64,000 nt of DNA from assembly GCF_037482285.1 (NCBI RefSeq), contig NZ_JBBEYB010000006.1, forward strand, positions 62,001-126,000. Direction: 5' to 3'. The notes beneath the pieces were generated by a model. It made no database searches, was not told where the DNA came from, and saw only the letters and a list, made by a program, of their open reading frames with translations. Of the stretch, positions 1 through 15,024 are shown one piece after another. Each line of letters starts with the position of its first letter. The first letter of the stretch is position 1. Both the position numbers and the translations under genes were made by a program. Source of the DNA: Aquabacterium sp029268225. Its GTDB lineage: Bacteria; Pseudomonadota; Gammaproteobacteria; Burkholderiales; Burkholderiaceae_C.

Positions 1-97
1 TTGAGCGTGTCCCGAGCGCCCGTGCAAGGTCCTCGGGATGGTCAAGCGCAGGCCCTTGTCGCACAATGCGGGTTTTGACGCCCTGAATTGCCCGACC

Positions 98-817
98 ATG
101 AAAAAGACGCCTGCGCTCACCGACGCCGAGATCAACGAAATCGACGAGCTGCTGGCCGCTGTGCCCGCACCCTTTGAAACCGTGGATGCCGTGATCCTGG
201 ACGGCTACCTGGCCGGTGTGCTGGTGCAGCCCGTGCTGCTTCAGCCGGAAGACTGGCTGCCGCCGATCTTCGGCACCGAGGGCATGCCCGAGCCCGGCAT
301 TGAAGGCTGGAGCGAAGCGCAACACGACCGCCTGGTCAGCCTGATCACTCGCCGCAAGGACGAGATCCTGCGCGGCATCCTGGAAGACGGCTGGTTCGAC
401 CCCATCGTGCCGATGATCGAAGACGACGACGGCAAGCCGGTCGAAGGCAAGGACGCGCTGGAAGGCATCGGCTACTGGGCCGCCGGCTTCGAGTGGGCGC
501 TGGCCAACTTCCCGCAGCTGGAAGAGGCCGCGCTGTCGGGCGTGCCCGACCTGCTGGACTCGATCTGGCGCCACCTGCCCGAACAGGATGAAGCCCAGCA
601 GGCCCTGACCAAAGCCCTGGACGAAGAGCACCCGCTCAAGAACCTGGACGAGGCCATCGAAGCCCTGGTGTTCGACGTGGTGGACCTGGCCCAGATCGGC
701 CTGGCCGAAAGCCACAAGGTCGAGACCGTGATCCGCGAGCACCCCAAGCTCGGCCGCAACGACCCCTGCCACTGCGGCAGCGGCAAGAAGTACAAGAACT
801 GCCACGGGGCCAACTGA
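98..817 (+). CDS. YecA/UPF0149-family protein with C-terminal SEC-C zinc motif
   Basis: A 239-residue protein. Residues of about 10-170 look like the UPF0149/YecA helical domain, with the typical LDGYLAGVLVQP and IGYWAAGFEWAL segments. The last 20 residues are a SEC-C motif (NDPCHCGSGKKYKNCHG), the CxC...CH zinc ligand set shared with the SecA tail. Family members bind metal and some associate with SecA or the ribosome; no enzymatic role is known. I chose the ATG at 98, where the family-like sequence begins, over an in-frame ATG at 38 whose extra 20 residues look unrelated. The next gene starts at the base after the stop codon, so the two are probably co-transcribed. The family call is good, the function unknown. 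Confidence 0.85.
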   Translation: MKKTPALTDAEINEIDELLAAVPAPFETVDAVILDGYLAGVLVQPVLLQPEDWLPPIFGTEGMPEPGIEGWSEAQHDRLVSLITRRKDEILRGILEDGWFDPIVPMIEDDDGKPVEGKDALEGIGYWAAGFEWALANFPQLEEAALSGVPDLLDSIWRHLPEQDEAQQALTKALDEEHPLKNLDEAIEALVFDVVDLAQIGLAESHKVETVIREHPKLGRNDPCHCGSGKKYKNCHGAN

Positions 818-1615
818 TTGCACGCGGATGGTCGCTTGACGATCCAGGTGCTGTCTGACCTGCACCTGGAGACCGAAGACTTCACGCCCCTGCCTGCCCC
901 CGGCGCCGACTTGCTGGTGCTGGCCGGCGATGTGGACAGTAGCTGGCAGGGTCTGTCGCGCTTTGCGAACTGGCCCGTGCCGGTGCTGTTCGTGCCCGGC
1001 AACCACGAGTTCGACGGTCGTGACGTGGACGCCGCGCTGGCCGGTTTGCGTGAGCGCGCCCGCGAACTGGGCATCACCCTGCTGGAGCGCGAAACTGCTT
1101 TCGTCACCGCCCCCGATGGCCGGGTGATCCGCTTTCTCGGCACCACCCGCTGGTCGGATTTCGACCTGTTCGGTGAAGACCAGCGGCCCCGCGCCATGCG
1201 GGCGGCGAGCTATTTCGTCAAGGTGATGCGGGCCACGAGGGGCGGTGAGCCCTTCGGCCCCGAAGCCGTGCGCACCGAGGCCCTGCGCTGCCGGCAATGG
1301 CTGGCCGACACCCTGGCCATGGTGCCCACGGCCGAACAGCCCTGGAACGCCACCGTGGTCATCACCCACTTCGGCCCCAGCCTGCTCAGCGCCGACCCGC
1401 GCTACGGCCGCCAACCCGGCACCGCGAGCTTTTGCAATGCCGACGATGACCTGATGCCCGGCGCCGCCTTGTGGATCCACGGCCACTTGCACTGCCGACA
1501 CGACTACCTGGTCCCGCACGAGCGTGGCGTCACGCGCGTGGTCAGCAACGCACGCGGTCACGGTCACAAAAACGAATCAGACGGCTACGATGGCAGATGT
1601 TGCGTTCGGGTCTAG
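818..1615 (+). CDS. Calcineurin-like metallophosphoesterase
   Basis: A 265-residue cytoplasmic phosphoesterase with the full two-metal motif series in order: SDLHLE near the N-terminus, LAGDVD, GNHEFDG, VITHFGPS, and HGHLHCRHD near the C-terminus. This is the layout of small bacterial calcineurin-fold hydrolases. The physiological substrate cannot be read from the sequence. The frame opens with TTG directly after the TGA of the upstream SEC-C gene. No ATG lies before the first motif, so TTG is the likely start and translational coupling is plausible. The C-terminal 20 residues are polar and not conserved in my memory of the family. Confidence 0.85.
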   Translation: MHADGRLTIQVLSDLHLETEDFTPLPAPGADLLVLAGDVDSSWQGLSRFANWPVPVLFVPGNHEFDGRDVDAALAGLRERARELGITLLERETAFVTAPDGRVIRFLGTTRWSDFDLFGEDQRPRAMRAASYFVKVMRATRGGEPFGPEAVRTEALRCRQWLADTLAMVPTAEQPWNATVVITHFGPSLLSADPRYGRQPGTASFCNADDDLMPGAALWIHGHLHCRHDYLVPHERGVTRVVSNARGHGHKNESDGYDGRCCVRV

Positions 1616-1679
1616 GATCTAGACTGAACGCTGTGCTGGCATGACCAGTTTTTTCTACAGACACAACCGAGGAACATCC

Positions 1680-2102
1680 ATGAAGATCCTGCTCCCCGTG
1701 GACGGCAGCTCCTACACCAAGCGCATGCTCGCCTGGCTGACCACGCACGACGAGTGGCTGACGGGCCAGCATGAGTTCACCGTGCTGACGGTGGTGCCGC
1801 AGATCCCGCCGCATGCCGCGGCCATGTTCCCTGCTGACCAGCTCAAGTCCTACTACGAGGACACGGCCGAGGCCATCTTCAAGCCCATCCGCAAGTTCAC
1901 GGCCAAGCACAACCTGGCCACGTCCTACCAGGGCAAGATCGGCCACGCCCCCGACGTCATCGCCAAGATGGCCGAAAAGGGCAAGTACGACCTGATCATC
2001 ATGGGCTCTCACGGCCACAGCAACTTCATGAACCTGGTGGCCGGTTCGGTGGCGACCAAGGTCATGGCCGCCTGCAAGACCCCGGTGTTGCTGGTGCGCT
2101 GA
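1680..2102 (+). CDS. Universal stress protein (UspA family)
   Basis: A 140-residue single-domain Usp protein. It starts MKILLPVDGSSYTKRM, the beta-1/helix-1 signature, and ends with GSHGHSNFMNLVAGSVATKVMAACKTPVLLVR, a close match to the ATP-binding G-2x-G-9x-G(S/T) motif of ATP-binding Usp proteins. It probably acts as an ATP-binding dimer in stress or energy-limited states. The ATG at 1680 is preferred because GAGGAA lies five bases upstream and residue 1 begins the fold. An ATG at 1641 would add an unlikely 13-residue extension. It is convergent with the diguanylate cyclase gene, which ends 21 bases further on. Confidence 0.92.
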   Translation: MKILLPVDGSSYTKRMLAWLTTHDEWLTGQHEFTVLTVVPQIPPHAAAMFPADQLKSYYEDTAEAIFKPIRKFTAKHNLATSYQGKIGHAPDVIAKMAEKGKYDLIIMGSHGHSNFMNLVAGSVATKVMAACKTPVLLVR

Positions 2103-2123
2103 ACACGCGCCCGGTTGGGTGGC

Positions 2124-3218
2124 TCAGGCCACCACACTGCGGTGGCGACCGGCCGACTTGGCCTCGTACAAGGCCTCGTCGGCACGTTGCACCGTCTGGT
2201 CGGTGTGTTCCCCCGCGCGGTGCGAGGTGATGCCGGCTGAAAACGCGATGCGCAACGCTGGCGCCTCGTCGCTCACGGCCAAGACCGACAGCGTCTCACG
2301 CAAGCGCTCCACCAGCAGCGCTGCCCCATCGGCCGAGGTCTCCGGCATGACGATGAGGAACTCCTCGCCCCCCCAGCGCGCCACGATGTCGGCATCGCGT
2401 GTGACCTGACGTGCCTGCTGCGCAAAGGTCTGCAGCACCCGGTCCCCCAGGGCGTGGCCATACTGGTCGTTGACCTGCTTGAAGTGATCGAGGTCGATCA
2501 AGGCCATCGCCAAGGGACGCCCGTTGCGCTCCTTCAGGTGCACATGGTGGTCGATCAACTCCTGCGCGTAGCGACGGTTGTAGAGGCCGGTCAGGCTGTC
2601 GCGGTTGGCCAGTTCCTGGATGCGCTCCAAGGCGTCTTCGAGTTCACGCTTGCGACTGCGCAGGCGCCGACGCATCTCACCGAACTGGGCGCCCAGCAAG
2701 GCGGCCATGAATTGCAGGATCAGCAGAACCAGGAAGTGCACCGCCTCGACTTCGGGCGGGAAGTTCATCGGATCCCGCACACTCATCCAGAGCATGCCGC
2801 CCCCCATGGTGAGCAAGGCGTACAGGCTCATCGCCCACTGACGCTCACGCGAGAGGCTGAACGTGCCAAAAGAAGTCACGGCCACACTCAAGCCGATGAG
2901 GGCGCCGCGGAACTCGTGCAGCAGCACGTAGGCCACCACGGCCATGGTCTGCCCCACCAGCATCTGTGTCATCGTCATGGCCGGATCACGGAAACTGCGC
3001 GTCCAGCCCCAGCGCACCATGGCGTAGCTGATGAGGCCGGCCGTCAGCGCCGCAGCCTGAAACACCCGCGCCGGACCCAGTTCGGCCACGCCAATCGACA
3101 CCGCCACCTCGGCGATCAGCACCCCGATCAGATAGCCGGAGGCCGCCAGCAAGGTCCGCAGCACATAACCCCGTTGCCGGGCTTCGCGCCCCAACAGCAG
3201 ATCCATCACGAAACGCAA
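2124..3218 (-). CDS. Membrane-bound diguanylate cyclase (GGDEF domain)
   Basis: A 364-residue protein. About six hydrophobic segments fill residues 20-180, then a short coiled linker (EMRRRLRSRKRELEDALERI, 181-200) leads to a GGDEF domain. The active site is RWGGEEF (GGEEF at 283-287) and the product-inhibition I-site RDAD (274-277) is intact, so the enzyme should make c-di-GMP from two GTP and be feedback inhibited. The membrane part resembles no sensor I can name. The start is decided by the ribosome site: AGGAGA sits five bases before a TTG at 3218, while the ATG at 3206 would be 17 bases away. The gene diverges from the UvrA-like gene. Confidence 0.9.
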   Translation of the reverse strand: MRFVMDLLLGREARQRGYVLRTLLAASGYLIGVLIAEVAVSIGVAELGPARVFQAAALTAGLISYAMVRWGWTRSFRDPAMTMTQMLVGQTMAVVAYVLLHEFRGALIGLSVAVTSFGTFSLSRERQWAMSLYALLTMGGGMLWMSVRDPMNFPPEVEAVHFLVLLILQFMAALLGAQFGEMRRRLRSRKRELEDALERIQELANRDSLTGLYNRRYAQELIDHHVHLKERNGRPLAMALIDLDHFKQVNDQYGHALGDRVLQTFAQQARQVTRDADIVARWGGEEFLIVMPETSADGAALLVERLRETLSVLAVSDEAPALRIAFSAGITSHRAGEHTDQTVQRADEALYEAKSAGRHRSVVA

Positions 3219-3378
3219 TTCACTCTCCTGAGCAGAAACCCATTATCCCAACGCCCCTGACGCCACGCTGTCGCCAACATATTTGTCCCCCGACAGGTCG
3301 TGACTTTCTGGCGTCTCTAGAATGTTTGCGCGCTCATGCCGCGGTATCTCCCTGCGGCAGACCCTTAGAAGGTGACCC

Positions 3379-9399
<6,021 letters not shown>

Positions 9400-9404
9400 G
9401 TGTG

Positions 9405-9436
9405 TGGGCGATGGCACGCTGCATGGCCATCGCCCA
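9405..9436. terminator. Hairpin between convergent genes
   Basis: Perfect 11-base inverted repeat, arms TGGGCGATGGC (9405-9415) and its complement (9426-9436) with a 10-base loop. It lies just after the UvrA-like stop codon and before the end of the convergent DUF5666 gene. There is no T-run on either side, so it is at best a weak or bidirectional terminator. Confidence 0.5.
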
Positions 9437-9454
9437 CCCTGAGCATGCGGCAGA

Positions 9455-10639
9455 TCAGTCGTCGAACTCGACCTCCGTGGCCAGCAGTGTGCGCCCATCC
9501 GCCTCCAGCGTCGCGCTGACTTCGACTTTGGCATTGAGCGCCAACTGCGCGAGGCCACCGTCCTCGAAGCGCGTGCTGTCGTTGTACTTCACCTTCACTC
9601 CGCGCAACTCAAAGGTCTTCTGAACGGTGTCCAGTGCGGTGATGCGCCCCTGGACTTCGAAGCCCTCATCACCGTCCAGACGCTGCTCGCGCTCCACCTT
9701 GCTCGCGGTCAACACGCCGTCATGGAGTCGGCCCTCCACCTCGACCAGGCTGCCCTGGGCCAAGCCGACCGGCAAGGTCACGCTGGCGGTGTCCACCCGC
9801 ACCCCATTGACCACCAAGCCCGTGATCTGTGCGCCCTGGTACATCACCTCACTGACCCCCCCCTCCAACTCGGCCTTCAGCGACTGTCCGGCCACCAGAC
9901 TGGTGGGCGCACGCAATCGGGTGAGCACCCACGCGCCGCCCTGCTGACCCGTGGCCAAACGCACGTCGACCACCTGCCCCTCGGCCAAGGCTGGCTGTGT
10001 GGCCAGCGACGCGTAAGACAAGGTCGCACCGCCGATGTTGAACGTTCGGTTGACCGGGTCCAGCGCCGTCACCGTCCCACGCAGCTTGTAATCGTCCGTG
10101 TCGTCTTCGAGATCGATGCGGGTGGCCGTCAGCACCCCATCCTGCCCCACATGCCCATAGACCTCAAGCCGCTGCCCCACGGCCAGACTCGTTCGGCCAT
10201 TCACCAGGTCATCGTCGAAGAACGTCGCCGGGGTGAGGCGCACAGACTGCCCCAGCACCGTGAGCATGTCGCCCGCGATGGCCGTCAACGGTCCCTCCAC
10301 TTCGCTGCGTGTGCGCACCGCCGAGGCCTTGGCCGTCGGCAAGCCGGTGGGTGATGCCGTGGGTGCCGAGGCCAGCACCTCGACCACCATGCCCAGCTTG
10401 AGCGCCTCGCTCGCCAAGGTGGCGCCCTCATCGCTGCTCACGCGCGCCTGTGTCTCGTCATAGCGCACCCCATTGACAATGATCGATCCAAAGCCCTCGA
10501 TGCTGCCTTGTGCAAAGTTTGAAGGCGTGGCCGCGTTGGCGTCACCGCCGCCCCCACCACCACAAGCGGCCAGTGCCGCCAGTGACACCGCAGCCAGCCC
10601 CCAAGCACCCGATTTGGACCAAGACTGAAAACAAGACAT
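9455..10639 (-). CDS. DUF5666-repeat lipoprotein
   Basis: A 394-residue predicted lipoprotein. The signal peptide ends in a lipobox LAALAAC (Cys26) followed by a glycine run, so the mature protein is probably attached to the outer membrane. The rest consists of repeated all-beta units of about 65-75 residues of DUF5666 type, recognisable by GSIEGFGSIIVNGVRY, LRGTVTALDPVNRTFNIGG and VQGRITALDTVQKTFELRG. Such modules are often OB-like, but the function is unknown. The ATG at 10639 has AGGA eight bases upstream and gives a normal signal peptide; an in-frame start at 10669 would spoil it. The gene diverges from the PepSY/two-component operon and may share its regulation. Confidence 0.82.
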   Translation of the reverse strand: MSCFQSWSKSGAWGLAAVSLAALAACGGGGGGDANAATPSNFAQGSIEGFGSIIVNGVRYDETQARVSSDEGATLASEALKLGMVVEVLASAPTASPTGLPTAKASAVRTRSEVEGPLTAIAGDMLTVLGQSVRLTPATFFDDDLVNGRTSLAVGQRLEVYGHVGQDGVLTATRIDLEDDTDDYKLRGTVTALDPVNRTFNIGGATLSYASLATQPALAEGQVVDVRLATGQQGGAWVLTRLRAPTSLVAGQSLKAELEGGVSEVMYQGAQITGLVVNGVRVDTASVTLPVGLAQGSLVEVEGRLHDGVLTASKVEREQRLDGDEGFEVQGRITALDTVQKTFELRGVKVKYNDSTRFEDGGLAQLALNAKVEVSATLEADGRTLLATEVEFDD

Positions 10640-10709
10640 GAACGTATCCTGCAAAAAGTGAAGATGCACGCATTGTCAAAAACGCATCCTGAATCCAGGC
10701 TGAACCACT

Positions 10710-10742
10710 CGTTCATGGACGGTTTAAGGACGCTGCGATAAG
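10710..10742 (+). promoter_or_regulatory. Candidate PhoP-type direct-repeat box and -10 element
   Basis: Two half sites, CGTTCA (10710-10715) and GGTTTA (10721-10726), stand 11 bases apart centre to centre. This resembles the PhoP box (T/G)GTTTA-N5-(T/G)GTTTA. A -10-like GATAAG (10737-10742) follows ten bases later, close to the usual distance, and the ATG of the PepSY gene is at 10752. One half site has two mismatches, so the call is tentative, but it fits autoregulation of the operon. Confidence 0.42.
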
Positions 10743-10751
10743 CTTTCGCGC

Positions 10752-11456
10752 ATGAACCGCCTCCTTGCCTGCCTGCTGCCCCTCGTGTGCGCAACGGCCC
10801 TGGCCGCCACCAGTCAGGACGAGATCCGGCGTGCCGTGCAGGCCGGTCAGGTCAAACCGCTCAGCGACATCCTCCACCTCGTACAGCAACGCACCCCCGG
10901 ACGGGTGCTGGACGTCGAACTGGAGCAAGGCCCTCAAGGCCAGCGCTGGTATGAGATCAAGCTGCTGACCCCGCAACAGCAGCGCATCGAGTTGTACGTT
11001 GATGCGGTCACCGGTCGCGAGATCAAGAAGCCAGAGCACAGCACGGGCCGCCTCCTGCCCATGGCCCAGGTCTTGCGGCAGGTTCAGTCCCAACACAGCG
11101 GCCTGATCGTCAAAGCAGACCTCGAAGAAGAGCGCGGCGAGCGGCCGGTGTACGAGATCGAGTTGCTGAGCACCGATGGCCGCGACATCGCCTTGCGCAT
11201 CGACGCCATCACGGGTCAGGTGCTGCGCAAGGGCCGCTTTGACCCTGCCCTGCAGGCCACCTTCGTGGCCTTGCCGCCCCTGCTGGAGGCCTTGGCCCAA
11301 CGCTTTCAGGCCCACATCAGCGAAGTGGAACTCAAGCGGGGCGGTCAACCCCCATGGCTGTACGAAGTCGAGATGCGACTGCCCAACGGTCGCACCCAGG
11401 AAGTCTGGGTGGATGCCCAGACCGGCCGCACCCTGCAGCCCCACGAGATCCGCTGA
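10752..11456 (+). CDS. Periplasmic PepSY-domain protein
   Basis: A 234-residue protein with a cleavable signal peptide (MNRLLACLLPLVCATALAAT) and three PepSY-like units, each ending in a beta-hairpin of the form (Y/R)VDAxTGRxxx: VDAVTGREIKK, IDAITGQVLRKG and VDAQTGRTLQPHE. PepSY domains are small periplasmic modules thought to inhibit proteases or modulate sensor kinases. The stop codon TGA overlaps the ATG of the response regulator by one base, so the gene is translationally coupled to the two-component pair. This suggests it tunes or reports on the kinase. That functional link is inference. Confidence 0.85.
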   Translation: MNRLLACLLPLVCATALAATSQDEIRRAVQAGQVKPLSDILHLVQQRTPGRVLDVELEQGPQGQRWYEIKLLTPQQQRIELYVDAVTGREIKKPEHSTGRLLPMAQVLRQVQSQHSGLIVKADLEEERGERPVYEIELLSTDGRDIALRIDAITGQVLRKGRFDPALQATFVALPPLLEALAQRFQAHISEVELKRGGQPPWLYEVEMRLPNGRTQEVWVDAQTGRTLQPHEIR

Positions 11457-12139
11457 TGCGCGTCCTGATTGTGGAAGACGACGAAGTGCTGGCCCGCGCC
11501 CTGCGACAGGCGCTGCAGCACGCCGGGATGGTGCCCGACGTCTGTCATGACGGCCATCAGGCCCAGGTGCTGGGCTGTGTCGAGCGCTACGACGCCGCTG
11601 TGCTGGACTTGGGGCTGCCGGGCCAGGATGGCCTCTCCACCTTGCGCCACTGGCGCGAGCAAGGCCAGCACTTCTCGGTGCTCGTCCTCACCGCACGCTC
11701 ACGCTGGAGCGACAAGCTCGATGCCTTCCAGGCCGGTGCGGACGACTACCTCACCAAGCCCTTCCTCGAAGACGAGGTCGTCACCCGACTGCGGGTGCTG
11801 CATCGCCGCCACCAGGGACGTGCCACCCCCATCGTCACCGTGGGCCCCTTGCGATACGACACCATCGCCGACCGCTTCCAGCTCGATGAACGCCACCTGA
11901 CCCTCACGGCCCAGGAGCAGCGCATCCTCGCGCACCTCATCCAGCGTGCGGGCCAGGTCGTCAGCCGCGCCGACATCGCCGAGCACGTCTACGCGCGCGA
12001 CCTGGACCCGGACTCCAACACCCTGGACGTCCTGATTGGCCGCATCCGCCGCAAGCTGAGCCCCCACACGCTGATCCACACCGAGCGCGGACGAGGTTAT
12101 CGCCTGGCCCTGAAAGAGGACCCTGATGCGCTGGCATGA
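11456..12139 (+). CDS. OmpR/PhoB-family response regulator, PhoP-like
   Basis: A 227-residue DNA-binding response regulator. The receiver domain has the acidic pair EDD (7-9), phospho-acceptor Asp51 (AVLDLGLPG), a Thr in VLVLTA and Lys101 (DDYLTKPF). The C-terminal winged helix carries LTLTAQEQRILAHLIQ and the recognition region DPDSNTLDVLIGRIRRKL. It overlaps the PepSY gene by one base and the kinase gene by 14 bases. The partner kinase has a PhoQ-type histidine box, so PhoP/QseB-like grouping is reasonable, but the input signal and regulon are unknown. Confidence 0.92.
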   Translation: MRVLIVEDDEVLARALRQALQHAGMVPDVCHDGHQAQVLGCVERYDAAVLDLGLPGQDGLSTLRHWREQGQHFSVLVLTARSRWSDKLDAFQAGADDYLTKPFLEDEVVTRLRVLHRRHQGRATPIVTVGPLRYDTIADRFQLDERHLTLTAQEQRILAHLIQRAGQVVSRADIAEHVYARDLDPDSNTLDVLIGRIRRKLSPHTLIHTERGRGYRLALKEDPDALA

Positions 12140-13442
12140 ACCCTGGCGCCTGTCGACCCGACTGATCGCCTTGAGCCTGTTCGCGGCATGGCTGTGCACC
12201 AGCGTGGGTGGATGGGTCATGCGCACCCAGTTGCACGAGGTCGTGCTGCGCAGTGGTGAGCGGGGCCTGCAGGACCACACCGAGCGCCTGCTGGCCGAGT
12301 TGCAAACCAGCGGCACCAGCGCCCTGCGCAATGGGGCCCTCGATCAGGGCGCCTTTGGCCAGATCTTCTCCGGCTGGTACTGGGTGGTCCAGCAAGGGGA
12401 GCAGACCTGGCGCTCGCGCTCCCTGTGGGATGACACACTGAACCTGAACCGCGCGCAGCCCCTGCCCCAGCGCGTGGGCCTGTCCCGCCTGACCGATCCG
12501 CGCAGCGAGCCTATCCTTGGCCAGCGAACCGACCTCACCCTGGACGGACAAGCGGCACGCCTGTACGTGTTCGTGCCCCTGCAGGAAATCGAATCCGAAT
12601 GGCGCCGCATCGACCAGATCCTGCTGCTCACCCAAGGCGGCTTCCTGCTCGCCGTCATCGGCTGGACCATCGCACAGGTCCAACTGGGTCTTGCCCCCCT
12701 GCGTCGCCTGCAGCAGGCCCTTCAGGCGGTCCACGCAGGGCGCAGCGACACCCTGAGCGGCGACTACGGCCCCGACCTGGCCCCCATCGCCCAGTCCATG
12801 AACGACGTGCTGCATCGCAACGCCCAGGTGGTCGCACGGGCGCGCCACCAAGCGGCCGACCTCAGCCACGCGCTCAAGAAGCCCCTGGCGCAGTTGAGCC
12901 TGCAGGCTCAGGCCGAACACGTGCCCGGCCCGCTGCTGCGCGAGCAAGTTCAGACCATGTCCGACAGCATTGACCGGCACCTGGCCCGCTTCGCCAGTGG
13001 GGCCGGGAGCAAGCAGGCGATCGATGTCGTCCCCGTGCTCCAGCGCGTGCTCACTTTGATGCGGCAGATCCATGGCGAGCGTGCCTTGCAGTGGGAGGCC
13101 ACACTGCCCCCCACCTTGCGGTGGCAAGGCGCCTCATCCGATCTGGAAGAGATGGCCGGCAACCTGCTGGACAACGCAGGCAAATGGGCACACAGCCGGG
13201 TCCATCTCCAACTCCATCCACAAGACAAGGGCTGGACCTTGTGCGTGGCCGACGATGGACCGGGCCTCAGTCCCACTCAGCAAGAGACTTCGATCCAGCG
13301 GGGCCGCCGCTTTGACGAACAGGTGCCCGGACACGGTCTGGGACTGGCCATCGTGCAAGACATCGCCGAGACCTACGGGGGCGCCCTGCGCTTGCAGGCC
13401 AGCCCGCAAGGCGGCCTGGCCGCCTATCTGAGCCTGCCTTGA
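12126..13442 (+). CDS. Sensor histidine kinase, PhoQ-like
   Basis: A 438-residue inner-membrane kinase. Transmembrane segments lie at about 11-31 and 157-177, enclosing a periplasmic sensor of roughly 125 residues; a HAMP-like linker follows. The phospho-accepting His248 is in SHALKKPL, the variant seen in PhoQ rather than the common HELRTPL. The catalytic domain has NLLDNAGKWA (N box), ADDGPGLS (G1) and GHGLGLAIV (G2). It should phosphorylate the regulator encoded just upstream. The gene ends one base before the stop codon of the convergent diguanylate cyclase gene, leaving no room for a separate terminator. Confidence 0.92.
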   Translation: MRWHEPWRLSTRLIALSLFAAWLCTSVGGWVMRTQLHEVVLRSGERGLQDHTERLLAELQTSGTSALRNGALDQGAFGQIFSGWYWVVQQGEQTWRSRSLWDDTLNLNRAQPLPQRVGLSRLTDPRSEPILGQRTDLTLDGQAARLYVFVPLQEIESEWRRIDQILLLTQGGFLLAVIGWTIAQVQLGLAPLRRLQQALQAVHAGRSDTLSGDYGPDLAPIAQSMNDVLHRNAQVVARARHQAADLSHALKKPLAQLSLQAQAEHVPGPLLREQVQTMSDSIDRHLARFASGAGSKQAIDVVPVLQRVLTLMRQIHGERALQWEATLPPTLRWQGASSDLEEMAGNLLDNAGKWAHSRVHLQLHPQDKGWTLCVADDGPGLSPTQQETSIQRGRRFDEQVPGHGLGLAIVQDIAETYGGALRLQASPQGGLAAYLSLP

Positions 13443-13443
13443 A

Positions 13444-14958
13444 TCAGCCCTGGTCCGCCGTGTAGAAGCAGCAGGTCCCACGCCCCTGCTCCTTGGCACG
13501 GTACATGGCCTCGTCGGCCCCCTTCACCAAGGCGCTCACATCCTGAGCCTCGGAGGGGAACATGCAAATACCCACGCTGGCCCCGATCTGCAACACCTCA
13601 CCGTGCACATGGAAAGGTGTCTGCATCCGTTCCACGATGTGACGGGCCACACAGGCTGCGTCCTCGGGGCCGTGCACGTCTCCCAGGATGACGGTGAACT
13701 CGTCCCCGCCCCGACGCGACACCGTATCGCTCTCCCGCACGCAGCCCACCAGGCGCTTCGCCACTTTCTTGAGCAGCAAATCGCCCATCTCGTGTCCGTG
13801 CCGGTCGTTGACCAGCTTGAAGCGGTCCAGATCGACAAACAGCACCGCCATCTGCTGGCCGTGGCGACGTGCCCGCGCCATCTCCATGCGCAGACGGTCT
13901 TCGAACAGCAAGCGATTGGGCAACTGCGTCAGGCCATCGTGATAGGCCAGTTCGGTCAGATGGGCTTCGGTGCGGCGTTGCTCGGTCACGTCCTGCACGG
14001 TTTCCACGAACAGGCGACGCCCATGCAGAAAGGCGGGATGCCGCTCGGCCACCACCGGAAAGGTGCTCCCGTCCAGACGCACGCCCACGGGCTCACCCTC
14101 TCGCTGCTGGATCAACTGGTCTAGCGGCAAGCCCAGCAACGCTCCGGGGTCTCGCCCAAACAGGCGCTCGGCCATGCGGTTGCTCTTGACGATGGTCGTG
14201 CCATCCTCGTCCAGCACGAGCACACAGGCCGCCACCTTGTGGATCACCTCGTCGAGCAGGTCCTGCTGTTCGTGCGCATGGCGAATGCGTCGCTGGTAGA
14301 CCGCAAACACGCCTGCAAAGTTGAGCAAGGCCAGCATGAAGGTGATGCCCTGGTACCAGCGAATGCGGCTGGCTTCCCGGCGGGTCAACACCTCCAACTC
14401 GGTGGTGAGCTCGTTCATCAGCGAGAGCAAAGCCAGGTTGTGCGTCTTGGCGTAGGCCACCACCGGCGGCAGCACGACCGGCAACTGCGCTGGGGAAGAC
14501 GTCAACACGGCTCGACTCAGCTCGCGATAGGGTGTCCAGATCTCGATGGCTTGCGCCACCAGACGACGGGTGTCGGGGTCGGCCACCGGCTCCAGCCTGA
14601 CCCGCTCGCCCTGCCCGCCCTCCGTGTCTCGCCCAGCCCAAAATCCCTGCAAGGTCTGGTCGAACAGCTCCGTGGTCAGCGCCAGCTCCTGCATGGGGCC
14701 AGCCAGGCTCTCACCCGCCCGATGCGCATCCTCCATCTGCAAAAGCACCTTGGCCATGCGCTGCGACAGCATGCGCTGGCGCCCGGCCAGGTTGATGCCC
14801 ACTGCCTCGCGCTCGATCTTCACCGAGAGCCACACGTTCAAACCCAAGGCGGCAAAGTCGAACAGCAGAAACAACACCACCGCCACCTTCAGGGCGCTGG
14901 ACCGGCTGGAGAGCTTCGACAAGAACATGGGGAACATGTGCGGCAGCGATGGTGACAT
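13444..14958 (-). CDS. Diguanylate cyclase with PilJ-type sensor and PAS domains
   Basis: A 504-residue membrane protein. It has a transmembrane segment at about 23-44, a periplasmic helical sensor beginning GINLAGRQRMLSQRMAK (54-70; the type IV pili chemoreceptor/PilJ N-terminal type), a second membrane segment near 203-221, a PAS domain at about 240-330, and a GGDEF domain. The active site is GGDEF (417-421) and the I-site RESD (408-411) is intact, so it should synthesise c-di-GMP with product inhibition. No EAL domain is present. The PilJ-like sensor belongs to the nitrate-sensor-like four-helix group; the ligand is not known. Confidence 0.9.
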   Translation of the reverse strand: MSPSLPHMFPMFLSKLSSRSSALKVAVVLFLLFDFAALGLNVWLSVKIEREAVGINLAGRQRMLSQRMAKVLLQMEDAHRAGESLAGPMQELALTTELFDQTLQGFWAGRDTEGGQGERVRLEPVADPDTRRLVAQAIEIWTPYRELSRAVLTSSPAQLPVVLPPVVAYAKTHNLALLSLMNELTTELEVLTRREASRIRWYQGITFMLALLNFAGVFAVYQRRIRHAHEQQDLLDEVIHKVAACVLVLDEDGTTIVKSNRMAERLFGRDPGALLGLPLDQLIQQREGEPVGVRLDGSTFPVVAERHPAFLHGRRLFVETVQDVTEQRRTEAHLTELAYHDGLTQLPNRLLFEDRLRMEMARARRHGQQMAVLFVDLDRFKLVNDRHGHEMGDLLLKKVAKRLVGCVRESDTVSRRGGDEFTVILGDVHGPEDAACVARHIVERMQTPFHVHGEVLQIGASVGICMFPSEAQDVSALVKGADEAMYRAKEQGRGTCCFYTADQG

Positions 14959-15024
14959 TGTCGCCCACAGCGGCCGTGAATGTGTCAGCGTTCAGCACAT
15001 TCTGTACAGGCTGCACACGGTGCC

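Noticed and set aside
2110..2160. Short GGTGGC/GCCACC repeats between the usp gene and the diguanylate cyclase gene
   Set aside because: They overlap the end of the coding region, the stems are short and no T-run follows.
3268..3296. Inverted repeat CTGTCG...CGACAG upstream of the UvrA-like gene
   Set aside because: The 17-base spacer is wrong for a LexA site and the arms are only six bases, so chance is likely.
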